Assembly (NCBI RefSeq): GCF_003337555.1
Contig: NZ_QPJK01000007.1
Location: 258,553 to 322,552, forward strand
Reading direction: 5' to 3'
Length of the DNA: 64,000 bases
From: Pseudorhodoferax soli
Lineage (GTDB): Bacteria; Pseudomonadota; Gammaproteobacteria; Burkholderiales; Burkholderiaceae_C
The notes under the pieces were generated by a model. The model was given only the letters and a program-made list of their open reading frames with translations, ran no database searches and was not told where the DNA came from. Positions 52,845 through 61,748 of the stretch are shown piece by piece. The position numbers were made by a program, and so were the translations under genes. Position 1 is the stretch's first letter, and every line of letters begins with the position of its first letter.

Positions 52845-53843
52845 TCAGCCGCGCCCGCGCAGCGTGGCCGAAGGCGCCTCGCCGAAGCGCTGCGCATAGG
52901 CCTGGGCGAACCGGCCCAGGTGCGTGAAGCCGCAGTCCAGTGCCACCGTGGCCACGGTGGCGTGGGCCTGCGGTTCGCGCAGCCGGCGGTGCGCCACGTC
53001 GAGCCGCAGCGCGCGCAGGTACTGCATGGGGCTGCAATCGCGCGCCTGCTGGAAGGCCTCTTGCAGCGTGCGCACCGGCACGCCGGCGGCGCCTGCGATG
53101 TCGGCCATGCGCAGCGGCTCGTCGGCGTACTCGCGCATGTAGGCCTCGGCGCGGCGCACGCAGGCGCGGCCGCCCTGCCCTGTCCGCAACACGGGCGCGG
53201 CCGGCACCTCCTGCCAGGGCTGGCCGGCCAGCAGCAGCTGCACCAGCAGGCGCTCCATTTCCAGCGCCACCAGCGGATGCGCGTGCACGGCTGCCAGCAT
53301 GGGCTCGGCGTTGAGCAGCAGGTGCAGCTGCTGCAGCCAGGCCTGCAACGCCGGGCGGCGCAGGTCGAAGGCGGTGTCGAAGCGGATCGGCCGGCCGGCG
53401 TGGGCTTCCAGCATGCGGCGGTCCAGCCGCAGCACCAGCTGTTCGGCATCGGCCGACAGCGCAGCCAGGAAGCGCTCGCCAGGGGCGCAGGCCAGGCCCT
53501 GCAGGCCGCGCGTCTGCAACGCTTGGCCACCGACCAGCGTGTCGGCCTGGCCGCGCAGGCAGAACATCAGCAGGTGGTAGTCCTCCACATGCTCGACATC
53601 CACGCGCATGGCCTCGCCGAAGGCGATGGTGCCGATGCCGATGCCGCCCACGCGGAGATAGTCCATGTGGGCACGCCCGCCGTGCGCGCGCGCGATCGGC
53701 TGCAGGCCGTGCGGCTGCATCACGCGCGAGATGCGCTCGCGCGTGTCTTCCAGGTCGTCGGATTCGAACAGGCGGCGCGCACGCAGCAGCGCGGGCTCGA
53801 ACGCGCAAGGCGTGGCTGGACGGAAGGTCTGGCTGGGCAACAC
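52845..53843 (-). CDS. AraC-family regulator of the ring-hydroxylating oxygenase cluster
   Basis: A 332-residue regulator with an AraC-binding-like N-terminal domain (about 20-190: YLRVGGIGIGTIAFGEAMRVDVEHVEDYHLLMFCLRGQADTLVGGQ) and the C-terminal double HTH (about 235-325: LRMADIAGAAGVPVRTLQEAFQQARDCSPMQYLRALRLDVAHRRL and ATVATVALDCGFTHLGRFAQAYAQRFGEAPSATL). This is the layout of XylS/BenR/AntR-type activators of aromatic oxygenases. It is divergent from the oxygenase genes, and direct repeats lie in the gap. The inducer is probably the oxygenase substrate. It is convergent with the Crp-family gene, 6 bases apart. Confidence 0.9.
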   Translation of the reverse strand: MLPSQTFRPATPCAFEPALLRARRLFESDDLEDTRERISRVMQPHGLQPIARAHGGRAHMDYLRVGGIGIGTIAFGEAMRVDVEHVEDYHLLMFCLRGQADTLVGGQALQTRGLQGLACAPGERFLAALSADAEQLVLRLDRRMLEAHAGRPIRFDTAFDLRRPALQAWLQQLHLLLNAEPMLAAVHAHPLVALEMERLLVQLLLAGQPWQEVPAAPVLRTGQGGRACVRRAEAYMREYADEPLRMADIAGAAGVPVRTLQEAFQQARDCSPMQYLRALRLDVAHRRLREPQAHATVATVALDCGFTHLGRFAQAYAQRFGEAPSATLRGRG

Positions 53844-53890
53844 GGGTGCTCTGGCGCAAGAAGCGCGCCAGCGGCGCCTGGCCGCAAACG

Positions 53891-53935
53891 GCTGCGCAAA
53901 ACGGACGACCCCGCCGTGCTGCCGCGCAAAGCGGA
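53891..53935 (+). promoter_or_regulatory. Direct-repeat activator site for the oxygenase operon
   Basis: GCTGCGCAAAACGGA (53891-53905) and GCCGCGCAAAGCGGA (53921-53935) are 13 of 15 identical, 30 bases apart start to start, about three helical turns. The second continues as GGATA, fitting the GGNTA half of the XylS-type site (TGCA-N6-GGNTA). AraC activators bind tandem repeats of this kind just upstream of -35. An A/T-rich AAGAAT (53960-53965) could be the -10. AGGAGG is at 53999-54004. Confidence 0.6.
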
Positions 53936-54013
53936 TAGCCAGCGCCCCCTGGGCCTTCCAAGAATGGCCCCACCCGCCGCCCCGGTGCGGCGCATGCCAG
54001 GAGGACCCGACCC

Positions 54014-55300
54014 ATGAACCACCCCGTCGACATCAGTGCACTGAAATCGATCAAAGCCACGGCCGAGGCGGCCCGGCTGGTGCATTTCCCGCAGGCCGAC
54101 GGCTCGCGCGTGCCCTACGAAGTCTTCAGCTCGCAGGAGGTTTTCGAACGCGAACAGGAGCGCATCTACCGCGGCCCGACCTGGAGCTTCGTCGCGCTGG
54201 ACGCCGAGATTCCCAACCCAGGCGACTACAAGAGCACCTTCGTCGGCGACACGCCCGTGGTCGTCACGCGCACCGAGGACGGCGGCGTGGCCGCCTGGGT
54301 GAACCGCTGTGCGCACCGCGGCGCCATCGTCTGCCGCAACGCGCGCGGCAACGCCACATCGCACACCTGCGTCTACCACCAGTGGAGCTTTGACACCCGC
54401 GGCAACCTGCAGGGCGTGCCGTTCCGGCGTGGCCAAAACGGTGCACCGGGCATGCCGGCCGACTTCAACCCGAAGAACCACGGCCTGCGCCAGCTGCGCG
54501 CCGAGAGCTACAGCGGCCTGGTGTTCGCCAGCTTCAGCGCAGAGGCCCCGCCGCTGGCCGAGTACATCGGCCCGCAGATGGCGCCCTGGGTCGACCGCGT
54601 GATGCACAAACCGGTGGTGTACCTCGGTTGCACACGGCAGTACGCGCGCTCCAACTGGAAGCTGTACTACGAGAACGTGAAGGACCCCTACCACGCCAGC
54701 CTGCTGCACCTGTTCCACACCACCTTCAACATCTTCCGCGTGGGCATGAAGGCGCGCTCCATCGCCGACGTGCGGCACGGCCTGCACAGCATCATCACGG
54801 CGACCAAGGTGGACGAGAGCGACACCGCCACGGCCTACAAGCAGCAGGCCATCCGCTCGATGGACGAAGGCTTCCACCTGGAGGACGACTCGGTGCTGGG
54901 CTTCGTCTCCGAGTTCGCCGAAGACTGCACCAACCACATCCAGACCATCTTCCCGCAGCTGGTGCTGCAGCAGATCCACAACACGCTGGTGGCGCGCCAG
55001 GTGCTGCCCAAGGGCCCGGGCGAGTTCGAGCTGGTTTTCCACTTCTTCGGCTACGCCGACGACACGCCCGAGCTGCGCGCGTTGCGCATCAAGCAGGCCA
55101 ACCTGGTCGGCCCGGCCGGCTACATCTCGATGGAAGACACCGAGGCCACCGAACTGGTGCAGCGCGGCACGGCGCGCGACGCCGACGCCACCTCGGTCAT
55201 CGAGCTGGGCCGCTCCGACCCGACGCGCGAGGACACCATGGTCACCGAGAACCTGATCCGCAAGTTCTGGACGGGCTACCAACAGCTGATGGGGTATTGA
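54014..55300 (+). CDS. Aromatic ring-hydroxylating oxygenase, large (alpha) subunit
   Basis: A 428-residue Rieske oxygenase. The Rieske ligands are Cys99, His101, Cys119 and His122. The catalytic iron triad is Asp224, His227 and His232 in NVKDPYHASLLH, with the exact spacing of naphthalene dioxygenase. The N-terminal part (VPYEVFSSQEVFEREQERIYRGPTWSFVALDAEIPNPGDYKS) and the motif QGVPFRRG resemble salicylate 5-hydroxylase (NagG) and three-component anthranilate dioxygenase (AndAc). It hydroxylates a benzoate-like ring using O2 and electrons from the ferredoxin. Salicylate, anthranilate and related acids are the main candidates. AGGAGG lies 9 bases ahead. Confidence 0.92.
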   Translation: MNHPVDISALKSIKATAEAARLVHFPQADGSRVPYEVFSSQEVFEREQERIYRGPTWSFVALDAEIPNPGDYKSTFVGDTPVVVTRTEDGGVAAWVNRCAHRGAIVCRNARGNATSHTCVYHQWSFDTRGNLQGVPFRRGQNGAPGMPADFNPKNHGLRQLRAESYSGLVFASFSAEAPPLAEYIGPQMAPWVDRVMHKPVVYLGCTRQYARSNWKLYYENVKDPYHASLLHLFHTTFNIFRVGMKARSIADVRHGLHSIITATKVDESDTATAYKQQAIRSMDEGFHLEDDSVLGFVSEFAEDCTNHIQTIFPQLVLQQIHNTLVARQVLPKGPGEFELVFHFFGYADDTPELRALRIKQANLVGPAGYISMEDTEATELVQRGTARDADATSVIELGRSDPTREDTMVTENLIRKFWTGYQQLMGY

Positions 55301-55301
55301 G

Positions 55302-55829
55302 ATGACGACGACGCTTGCAGAACGCCCGGCCACCACATCTGACGCGCCGGCCACCATCGACAGCCTGCTGCTCTGGTTCGAGATCCACCAGCTGCACGAG
55401 CGCTACTGCGCCGCGCTGGACAACGACCGGCTGGAGGAATGGGCCACGCTGTTCACCGAGGACTGCCTGTACGAGATCGTGCCCAAGGAAAACGCCGACC
55501 TGGGCCTGCCCATCGGCCTCATCCACTGCAACAACCAGCGCATGCTGCGCGACCGCGTCGTATCGCTGCGCCACGCCAGCATCTACGAGGACCACAGCTG
55601 CCGCCACATGACGGGCGGGCTGGTGCTGGCACCGCAGGCCGATGGCAGCGTGCACGCCGAGTCGAACTACGTGGTGGTGCAAACGCGCACCAACGGCGAG
55701 AGCTTCGTCTACCAGGCCGGCCGCTACCTCGACCGCATCGTGCGCACGCCGCAAGGCTGGCGCTACGCCGAGCGCCGGGTCATCTACGACACCTCGCGCG
55801 TCATCACCCTCCTGGCAACCCCCATCTGA
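55302..55829 (+). CDS. Aromatic ring-hydroxylating oxygenase, small (beta) subunit
   Basis: A 175-residue protein of the ring-hydroxylating beta-subunit family (NTF2-like cone fold): EIHQLHERYCAALDNDRLEEWATLFTEDCLYEIVPKENADLG, then CRHMTGGLVLAPQADGSVHAESNYVVVQTRTNGESFVYQAGRYLDRIVR. It has no cofactor and holds the alpha3beta3 hexamer together. One base separates it from the alpha gene. The N-terminal 20 residues are low complexity and specific to this protein. Confidence 0.92.
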   Translation: MTTTLAERPATTSDAPATIDSLLLWFEIHQLHERYCAALDNDRLEEWATLFTEDCLYEIVPKENADLGLPIGLIHCNNQRMLRDRVVSLRHASIYEDHSCRHMTGGLVLAPQADGSVHAESNYVVVQTRTNGESFVYQAGRYLDRIVRTPQGWRYAERRVIYDTSRVITLLATPI

Positions 55830-55830
55830 C

Positions 55831-56172
55831 ATGGACACCACCATCCTGCAGCCTGCGGCCTGGACCGACGTGGGCGAGCCCGATGACTTCCCGGACGGCG
55901 CGGTGTGGCCCGTCGTGGCTGGTGGCATGCCGATTGCTATGTTCAGGCAAGGGGAGTCGCTGCATGCGCTGCACGACCTGTGCACGCACGGCAACGCCCG
56001 GCTGTCGGACGGCTACGTCGAGAACGGCCGCATCGAATGCCCGCTGCACCAGGGCCTGTTCGACATCTGCACCGGCGCGGCCTGCGGCGGCCCGGTGACC
56101 GAGGCCGTGCGCAGCTATCCGGTGCGCGTGCGCGACGGCCGCGTCGAAGTCGCCACGCCGCTTCTCCCCTGA
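55831..56172 (+). CDS. Rieske-type ferredoxin of the oxygenase
   Basis: A 113-residue [2Fe-2S] Rieske ferredoxin. The ligands are in CTHGNARLSDGY (Cys-x-His) and CPLHQGLFD (Cys-x2-His), and the size matches NagAb/AndAb (about 105-110). It carries electrons from a ferredoxin reductase to the oxygenase. The start is the ATG one base after the beta-subunit stop. The next gene is a transporter component, and no reductase (NagAa/AndAa type) is present in the operon or the window, so the reductase must be supplied from elsewhere. Confidence 0.93.
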   Translation: MDTTILQPAAWTDVGEPDDFPDGAVWPVVAGGMPIAMFRQGESLHALHDLCTHGNARLSDGYVENGRIECPLHQGLFDICTGAACGGPVTEAVRSYPVRVRDGRVEVATPLLP

Positions 56173-56200
56173 TCCGATCTGTCCATCCCACGGAGTTCCC

Positions 56201-57394
56201 ATGCCCGCACCGATTCGCCTTGCCACCCTGCGCCACACCGGCCTGTTCCTCACGCTGGCGCTCGCGGCCGCCGCGCCGGCCCTGGCCGCCGACCCGATCA
56301 AGGTCGGCCTGGCGCTGGACATCTCGGGCCCGTTCGCGGCCGGCGGTGCCGAGACGCGCGACGCCATCAACCTGGCCATCAAGCTCTTGGACGGCAAGCT
56401 CGGCGGCTACCCGGCCGAGTTCCTGCAGGCCGACACGGCTGGCAGCCCCGACCAGGCCAAGCAGGTGGTCGACCGCTTCATCCAGCAGAACAAGATCGAC
56501 TTTTTCACCGGCCCCACGCCATCGAACGTGGCGCTGGCCGTGGGCCCGGCCCTGTTCGCGGCCAAGGTGCCCTTCATCACCAGCAACCCCGGCCCCAGCC
56601 AGTACGCCGGCGCGCAGTGCAACCCCTACTTCTTCGGCCAGAGCTACCAGAACGACACCTGGGACGAGGCCGCCGGCCAGTGGGCCACCGACAAGGGTCT
56701 GAAGAGCTCGTTCATCGTCGCGCCCAACTACCCCGCGGGCCGCGACCACCTGACCGGCTACAAGCGCTTGTACAAGGGCGAGGTGGTGGCCGAGGTCTAC
56801 ACCAAGGTTGGCCAGCTCGACTACGCGGCCGAGCTCGCGCAGATCCGCGCGGCCAAGCCGCAGGCCGTGTACTTCTTCCTGCCCGGCGCCATGGGCATCA
56901 ACTTCATCAAGCAGTTCGTGGCGGCCGGCCTGTCGCGCGACATCCAGCTCGTGACCGGCCCGGCCTCGGCCGACGAGGACACCATCGCCGCCGTCGGCGA
57001 GCCCATGCTGGGCCTGTTCTCCACCTCGCAGTACTCGCACGACGTGCCGAACCCGGCCAACCAGAAGTTCGTCGCCGAGTTCCGCAAGGCCTACAAACGC
57101 TACCCGACCTTCTATGCCGCCCAGGCCTACGACGCCGTGATGGCCATGGACGCCGCCGCGCGCGACACCAAGGGCAACGTGAAAGACCGGGCCGCCGTGC
57201 TCAAGGCCCTCAAGGCCGCCAACTTCCAATCGATCCGCGGGCCGTTCAAGTACGGCAACAACAACTTCCCGGTCCAGGACTACTACCTGCGCGTGATCGG
57301 CAAGGACGCCGAGGGCAACATCACGAACAAGACGCTGTCCACGCCATTGAAGGGCTACCAGGACGCCTACCACCAGCTCTGCAAGATGAAGTGA
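56201..57394 (+). CDS. Periplasmic binding protein of the second Liv-type ABC transporter
   Basis: A 397-residue type I periplasmic binding protein (Peripla_BP_6) with a signal peptide (MPAPIRLATLRHTGLFLTLALAAAAPALAA). The mature protein starts DPIKVGLALDISGPFAAGGAETRDAINLA. Conserved blocks are FFTGPTPSNVALAVGPALFAAKVPFITSNPGPS, VAPNYPAGRDHLTGYKRLYKG and YPTFYAAQAYDAVMAMDAAA. It lies 28 bases after the ferredoxin gene in the same direction, so the transporter is probably co-expressed with the oxygenase and would import its aromatic substrate. It is not closely similar to the binding protein at 38600. Confidence 0.92.
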   Translation: MPAPIRLATLRHTGLFLTLALAAAAPALAADPIKVGLALDISGPFAAGGAETRDAINLAIKLLDGKLGGYPAEFLQADTAGSPDQAKQVVDRFIQQNKIDFFTGPTPSNVALAVGPALFAAKVPFITSNPGPSQYAGAQCNPYFFGQSYQNDTWDEAAGQWATDKGLKSSFIVAPNYPAGRDHLTGYKRLYKGEVVAEVYTKVGQLDYAAELAQIRAAKPQAVYFFLPGAMGINFIKQFVAAGLSRDIQLVTGPASADEDTIAAVGEPMLGLFSTSQYSHDVPNPANQKFVAEFRKAYKRYPTFYAAQAYDAVMAMDAAARDTKGNVKDRAAVLKALKAANFQSIRGPFKYGNNNFPVQDYYLRVIGKDAEGNITNKTLSTPLKGYQDAYHQLCKMK

Positions 57395-57407
57395 ACGCGC
57401 GCGCCGC

Positions 57408-58328
57408 ATGACGACCACGCTCTTCATCGAACAGATGCTCAACGGCATCGGCTACGGCCTGATGCTGTTCCTGCTGGCCGCCGGCCTCACGCTGGTGTTC
57501 GGCATCATGGACGTCATGAACCTGGCGCACGGCTCGCTTTTCATGGGCGGGGCCTACGTGGCGGCCAGCGTGCACACGCTGACCGGCTCCTTCATCGGCG
57601 CACTGCTCGCGGCGCTGGCGGTGACCGTGCTGGTGGCGCTCGCGCTCGAGGCCCTGCTGGTGCGCCGGCTCTACGGGCGCGACCACCTGTCGCAGGTGCT
57701 GGCCACCTTCGGCATCATCCTGATTGCCGACGACCTCGTGAAGATGGCCTGGGGGCCTTCGCCCATCATGGCCTCGGCACCGGCGGCGCTGGCCGGCCCC
57801 ATCGAGCTGATCCCGGGCCTGCCCTACCCGGCCTACCGCTTCGTGATCATCGCGGCGGGCGTGCTGGTGGCGCTGGGGCTGTACCTGCTGGTGAACCACA
57901 CGCGCGTGGGCATGCTGGTGCGCGCCGGCGCCTCGAACCGCGCCATGGCCGAGTGGATGGGCGTGCGCGTGGACCGCGTGTTCTCACTCGTCTTCCTGCT
58001 CGGCGCAGCCCTCGCGGCGCTGGCGGGCGCGCTGATGGGCCCGCTCACGGCCGTGCAGGTCGGCATGGGCGAGGAGATCCTGATCCCCTCGCTCGTGGTG
58101 CTGGTCATCGGTGGCATCGGCTCGGTGCGTGGCGCCTTCGTGGCGGCCATGCTGGTCGGGCTGGTGGACACCATCGGCCGCGCCTTCGTGCCGATGGCGC
58201 TGCGCAGCGTGCTGCCGCCCACGCTGGTCTCCGACCTGGCGCCGCTGATCGCCGGCCTGGCCACCTACGCGCTGATGGCCGGCGTGCTGGCCTTCAAGCC
58301 GACCGGCCTGTTTCCCGCACGGGGATGA
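57408..58328 (+). CDS. livH: Branched-chain amino acid-type ABC transporter, permease LivH (second system)
   Basis: A 306-residue permease. EQMLNGIGYGLMLFLLAAGLTLVFGIMDVMNLAHGSLFMGGAYVAASV is the LivH core, VNHTRVGMLVRAGASNRAMAEWMGVRVDRVFSLVFLLGAALA is the coupling loop and GGIGSVRGAFVAAMLVGLVDTIGRAF ends the domain. It starts 13 bases after the binding protein gene and overlaps livM by 4 bases. It has several extra hydrophobic residues in the middle relative to the copy at 37661. Confidence 0.93.
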   Translation: MTTTLFIEQMLNGIGYGLMLFLLAAGLTLVFGIMDVMNLAHGSLFMGGAYVAASVHTLTGSFIGALLAALAVTVLVALALEALLVRRLYGRDHLSQVLATFGIILIADDLVKMAWGPSPIMASAPAALAGPIELIPGLPYPAYRFVIIAAGVLVALGLYLLVNHTRVGMLVRAGASNRAMAEWMGVRVDRVFSLVFLLGAALAALAGALMGPLTAVQVGMGEEILIPSLVVLVIGGIGSVRGAFVAAMLVGLVDTIGRAFVPMALRSVLPPTLVSDLAPLIAGLATYALMAGVLAFKPTGLFPARG

Positions 58329-59320
58329 ACGCCGCCATGCATTCCTCGCCTTCCCCGATGCAACGCTGGCTGCCCTGGGCCGCGTTCGCCCTGCTCGCGG
58401 TCTTCCCGCTGCTGGCCCCCCTGCTGGGGCTGGACTACTACATCAACTTCGTGCGCCGCGCGCTCGTCTTCGCGCTGGCCGCGGCCAGCCTGAACTTCAT
58501 CCTGGGCTACGGCGGCCTGGTGGCGCTGGGCCACATGGGCTTCGTGGGCGTGGGCGCCTACACGCTGGTGGCGCTGGCCGATGCGGGCCAGACCTCCGCC
58601 TGGCTGATGTGGCCGGCCGCGATGGGGGTGGCCGGTGGCGCCGCCGCGCTGATCGGCCTGGTGGCGCTGCGCACGCGCGGCGTGTACTTCATCATGATCA
58701 CGCTGGCCTTCGCGCAGATGCTGTACTTCGTGGCGGTGGCGCTGCGGGCCTACGGCGGCGACGACGGCTACAACCTCATGGAGCGCCCGCAGTTCGGCCT
58801 CGGCCTGGACAGCACGCACGAGCCCACCTTCTACTGGGTGGTGCTGGCGCTGTGCGTGGCGGTCATGCTGCTGCTGAACCGTGCCACCACCTCGCGCTTC
58901 GGCCATGCGCTGATGGGCATCCGCGACAACGAGACGCGCATGCAGGCCATGGGCTTCCCGGTGTTCCGGCTGCGGCTGGCGGCCTTCGCGCTGGCCGGCG
59001 CGCTCGCAGGCCTGGCGGGCGCGCTGCTGGTCTCGCACAACAGCTTCGTGAGCCCGCAGATCATGCACTGGACACAATCGGCCACGCTGGTCGTGATGGT
59101 CGTCATCGGCGGTGTCGGCCGGCGCTGGGGCGGGCCGGTGGGCGCTGCGGTGTGGATCGGGCTCGAAGAGGTGGTCAAGCTGCACACCGAGTACTGGCAC
59201 CTGCCGCTGGGCGTGTTGTTGATCGCCATCGTGTTCCTGGCGCCGAAGGGGCTGGCCAGCCTGCTGGAGCGGCGCCAGCCCAAGGCCGCAGCGCTGCACC
59301 CACGGGAGGCATTGCCATGA
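58325..59320 (+). CDS. livM: Branched-chain amino acid-type ABC transporter, permease LivM (second system)
   Basis: A 331-residue permease. AAASLNFILGYGGLVALGHMGFVGVGAYTLVALADAG is the LivM core, GIRDNETRMQAMGFPVFRLRLAAFALAGALAGLAGALLVSHNSFVSP the coupling loop and VVIGGVGRRWGGPVGAAVWIGLEEV the C-terminal part. The start ATG overlaps the livH stop (ATGA), giving MNAAMHSSPSPMQRWL; a frame extending further upstream is inside livH. It overlaps livG by 4 bases. Confidence 0.92.
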   Translation: MNAAMHSSPSPMQRWLPWAAFALLAVFPLLAPLLGLDYYINFVRRALVFALAAASLNFILGYGGLVALGHMGFVGVGAYTLVALADAGQTSAWLMWPAAMGVAGGAAALIGLVALRTRGVYFIMITLAFAQMLYFVAVALRAYGGDDGYNLMERPQFGLGLDSTHEPTFYWVVLALCVAVMLLLNRATTSRFGHALMGIRDNETRMQAMGFPVFRLRLAAFALAGALAGLAGALLVSHNSFVSPQIMHWTQSATLVVMVVIGGVGRRWGGPVGAAVWIGLEEVVKLHTEYWHLPLGVLLIAIVFLAPKGLASLLERRQPKAAALHPREALP

Positions 59321-60077
59321 GCCTGTTCCAGGTCGAAGGACTGGTCAAGCGGTTCGGCGCGCTGCTGGCCACGGACCACGTGAACCTGGGCGTGGACGCC
59401 GGCGAGATCCACGCGCTGATCGGTCCCAACGGGGCCGGCAAGTCCACGCTCGTGAACCTGATCTCGGGCCTGTTCGCGGCCGATGCCGGCCGCGTGCTGC
59501 TCGATGGCCAGGACCTCACCCGATTGCCCATGCACGACCGCGTGCGCGCCGGCCTGTCGCGCTGCTTCCAGATCACCAGCATCTTCCGCGAGGCCACCGT
59601 GCGCGACAACCTGCTGCTGGCCGCGCAGGCCCATGCCGGCTCCAGCTTCGGCATGCTGCGCGACCGCCGGCATGAGCGCCCGCTCGCCGACACCGCGCAG
59701 GCGCTGGCCGAGCGCGTGGGCCTGGCGGCCGAGCAGCACCGCGTGGCCGGCACGCTGCCGCACGGCGCCCAGCGCAAGCTCGATGTGGCGCTGGCCCTGG
59801 CCGCCAATCCCAAGCTGCTGCTGCTCGACGAACCCATGGCCGGCATGGGCCCCGAGGACTCCGAGCGCATGACCGAATTGATCCACACACTCAAGCGCGA
59901 CATGGCGATCCTCTTGATCGAGCACGACATGAAGGCCGTGTTCGCACTCGCCGACCGCATCTCGGTGCTGGTCTACGGCAAGGTCCTGGTCTCGGGCAGT
60001 GTCGAGGCGATCCGCGGCAACCCGCAGGTGCAGGCCGTCTACCTGGGCACCGAAGACACCACGGGAGCACCCGCCTG

Positions 60078-60078
<1 letters not shown>
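59317..60078 (+). CDS. livG: Branched-chain amino acid-type ABC transporter, ATP-binding protein LivG (second system)
   Basis: A 253-residue ABC ATPase. Walker A is LIGPNGAGKSTLVNLISG, then RAGLSRCFQITSIFREATVRDNLLL, the signature region is LPHGAQRKLDVALAL and Walker B is LLLLDEPMAGMGPEDSERM, followed by ILLIEHDMKAVFALADRISVLVYGKVL. The signature is altered (LPHGAQRK in place of LSGGQ), as usual for LivG. Its ATG overlaps the livM stop by 4 bases, and its TGA shares a base with the livF ATG. Confidence 0.93.
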
Positions 60079-60797
<719 letters not shown>

Positions 60798-60806
60798 CGC
60801 AGCGCC

Positions 60807-61727
60807 TCAGCGCCCCCAGCGCAGCACCAGCGGGTCGAGCCGCCGGGCCGTCTCCAGCAGGCCCTTGCGCACCTCGGGGTGCATGGCAGGCCAGGGGCTG
60901 CGTGGCAGGTCGCAATCGATCACGCCGCCTTCCAGCATCAGCGCCTTGGCCGCCAGGAAGCCGGCCTGCCGGTTCTCGTAGTTGATCAGCGGCAGCCAGC
61001 GCGTGTACTGCGCGATGGCCTCGTCGCGCTTGCCGGCGACATACGGGTCCATGATCTGGCGGATGCCGTCGGGGTAGCCGCCGCCCGTCATCGCGCCGGT
61101 GGCGCCAGCGTCCAGATCGGGGATCAGCGTGATGGCTTCCTCGCCGTCCCACGGGCCTTCGATGGCGTCGCCGCCCAGGCGGATCAGCTCGCGCAGCTTG
61201 CTGGCGGCGCCCGCGGTCTCGATCTTGAAGTAGCTCAGGTGCTCGATCTCCTGCGCCATGCGCGCGAGGAAGGCGGCCGACATCGGGGTGCCGGCGGCCG
61301 GTGCGTCCTGCACCATGATGGGAATGGAGATGGCGTCGGACACGCCGGCGTAGAACGCGTGGACCTGCGGCTCGCCTACGCGGAAGGTGGCGCCGTGGTA
61401 GGGCGGCATCACCATGACCATGGCCGCGCCCATGTCCTGCGCGCGGCGGCTGCGCTCGGCGCAGACCTTGGTGGAGAAGTGCGTGGTGGTCACGATCACC
61501 GGCACGCGGCCGGCCACGTGTTCCAGCACCGTACGCGTGAGCAGCTCGCGCTCGTCGTCGGCGATCAGGAACTGCTCGGAGAAGTTGGCCAGGATGGCGA
61601 GGCCGTGCGAGCCCGCGTCGATCATGAAGTCGACGCAGCGCTTCTGGCTGGCGAGGTCCAGGCTGCCATCTTCGCGGAAGGTGGTGGGGACGACGGGGAA
61701 GACGCCTTGGTAGCGGGGTGCGGTCAT
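60807..61727 (-). CDS. Dihydrodipicolinate synthase-family enzyme, 2-keto-3-deoxy-sugar-acid dehydratase-like
   Basis: A 306-residue class I aldolase-type barrel. YQGVFPVVPTTFREDGSLDLASQKRCVDFMIDAGSHGLAILANFSEQF opens the fold with an altered GTTGE loop (ANFSEQF). MVMPPYHGATF holds the catalytic Tyr and LSYFKIETAG the Schiff-base Lys. The combination matches L-2-keto-3-deoxyarabonate dehydratase, which makes 2-oxoglutarate semialdehyde in oxidative pentose pathways. The neighbour is an L-arabonate dehydratase-like gene, supporting this. Other keto-deoxy sugar acids are possible substrates. Confidence 0.85.
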   Translation of the reverse strand: MTAPRYQGVFPVVPTTFREDGSLDLASQKRCVDFMIDAGSHGLAILANFSEQFLIADDERELLTRTVLEHVAGRVPVIVTTTHFSTKVCAERSRRAQDMGAAMVMVMPPYHGATFRVGEPQVHAFYAGVSDAISIPIMVQDAPAAGTPMSAAFLARMAQEIEHLSYFKIETAGAASKLRELIRLGGDAIEGPWDGEEAITLIPDLDAGATGAMTGGGYPDGIRQIMDPYVAGKRDEAIAQYTRWLPLINYENRQAGFLAAKALMLEGGVIDCDLPRSPWPAMHPEVRKGLLETARRLDPLVLRWGR

Positions 61728-61748
61728 GGGGTGGCCCTGTTCAATGGA

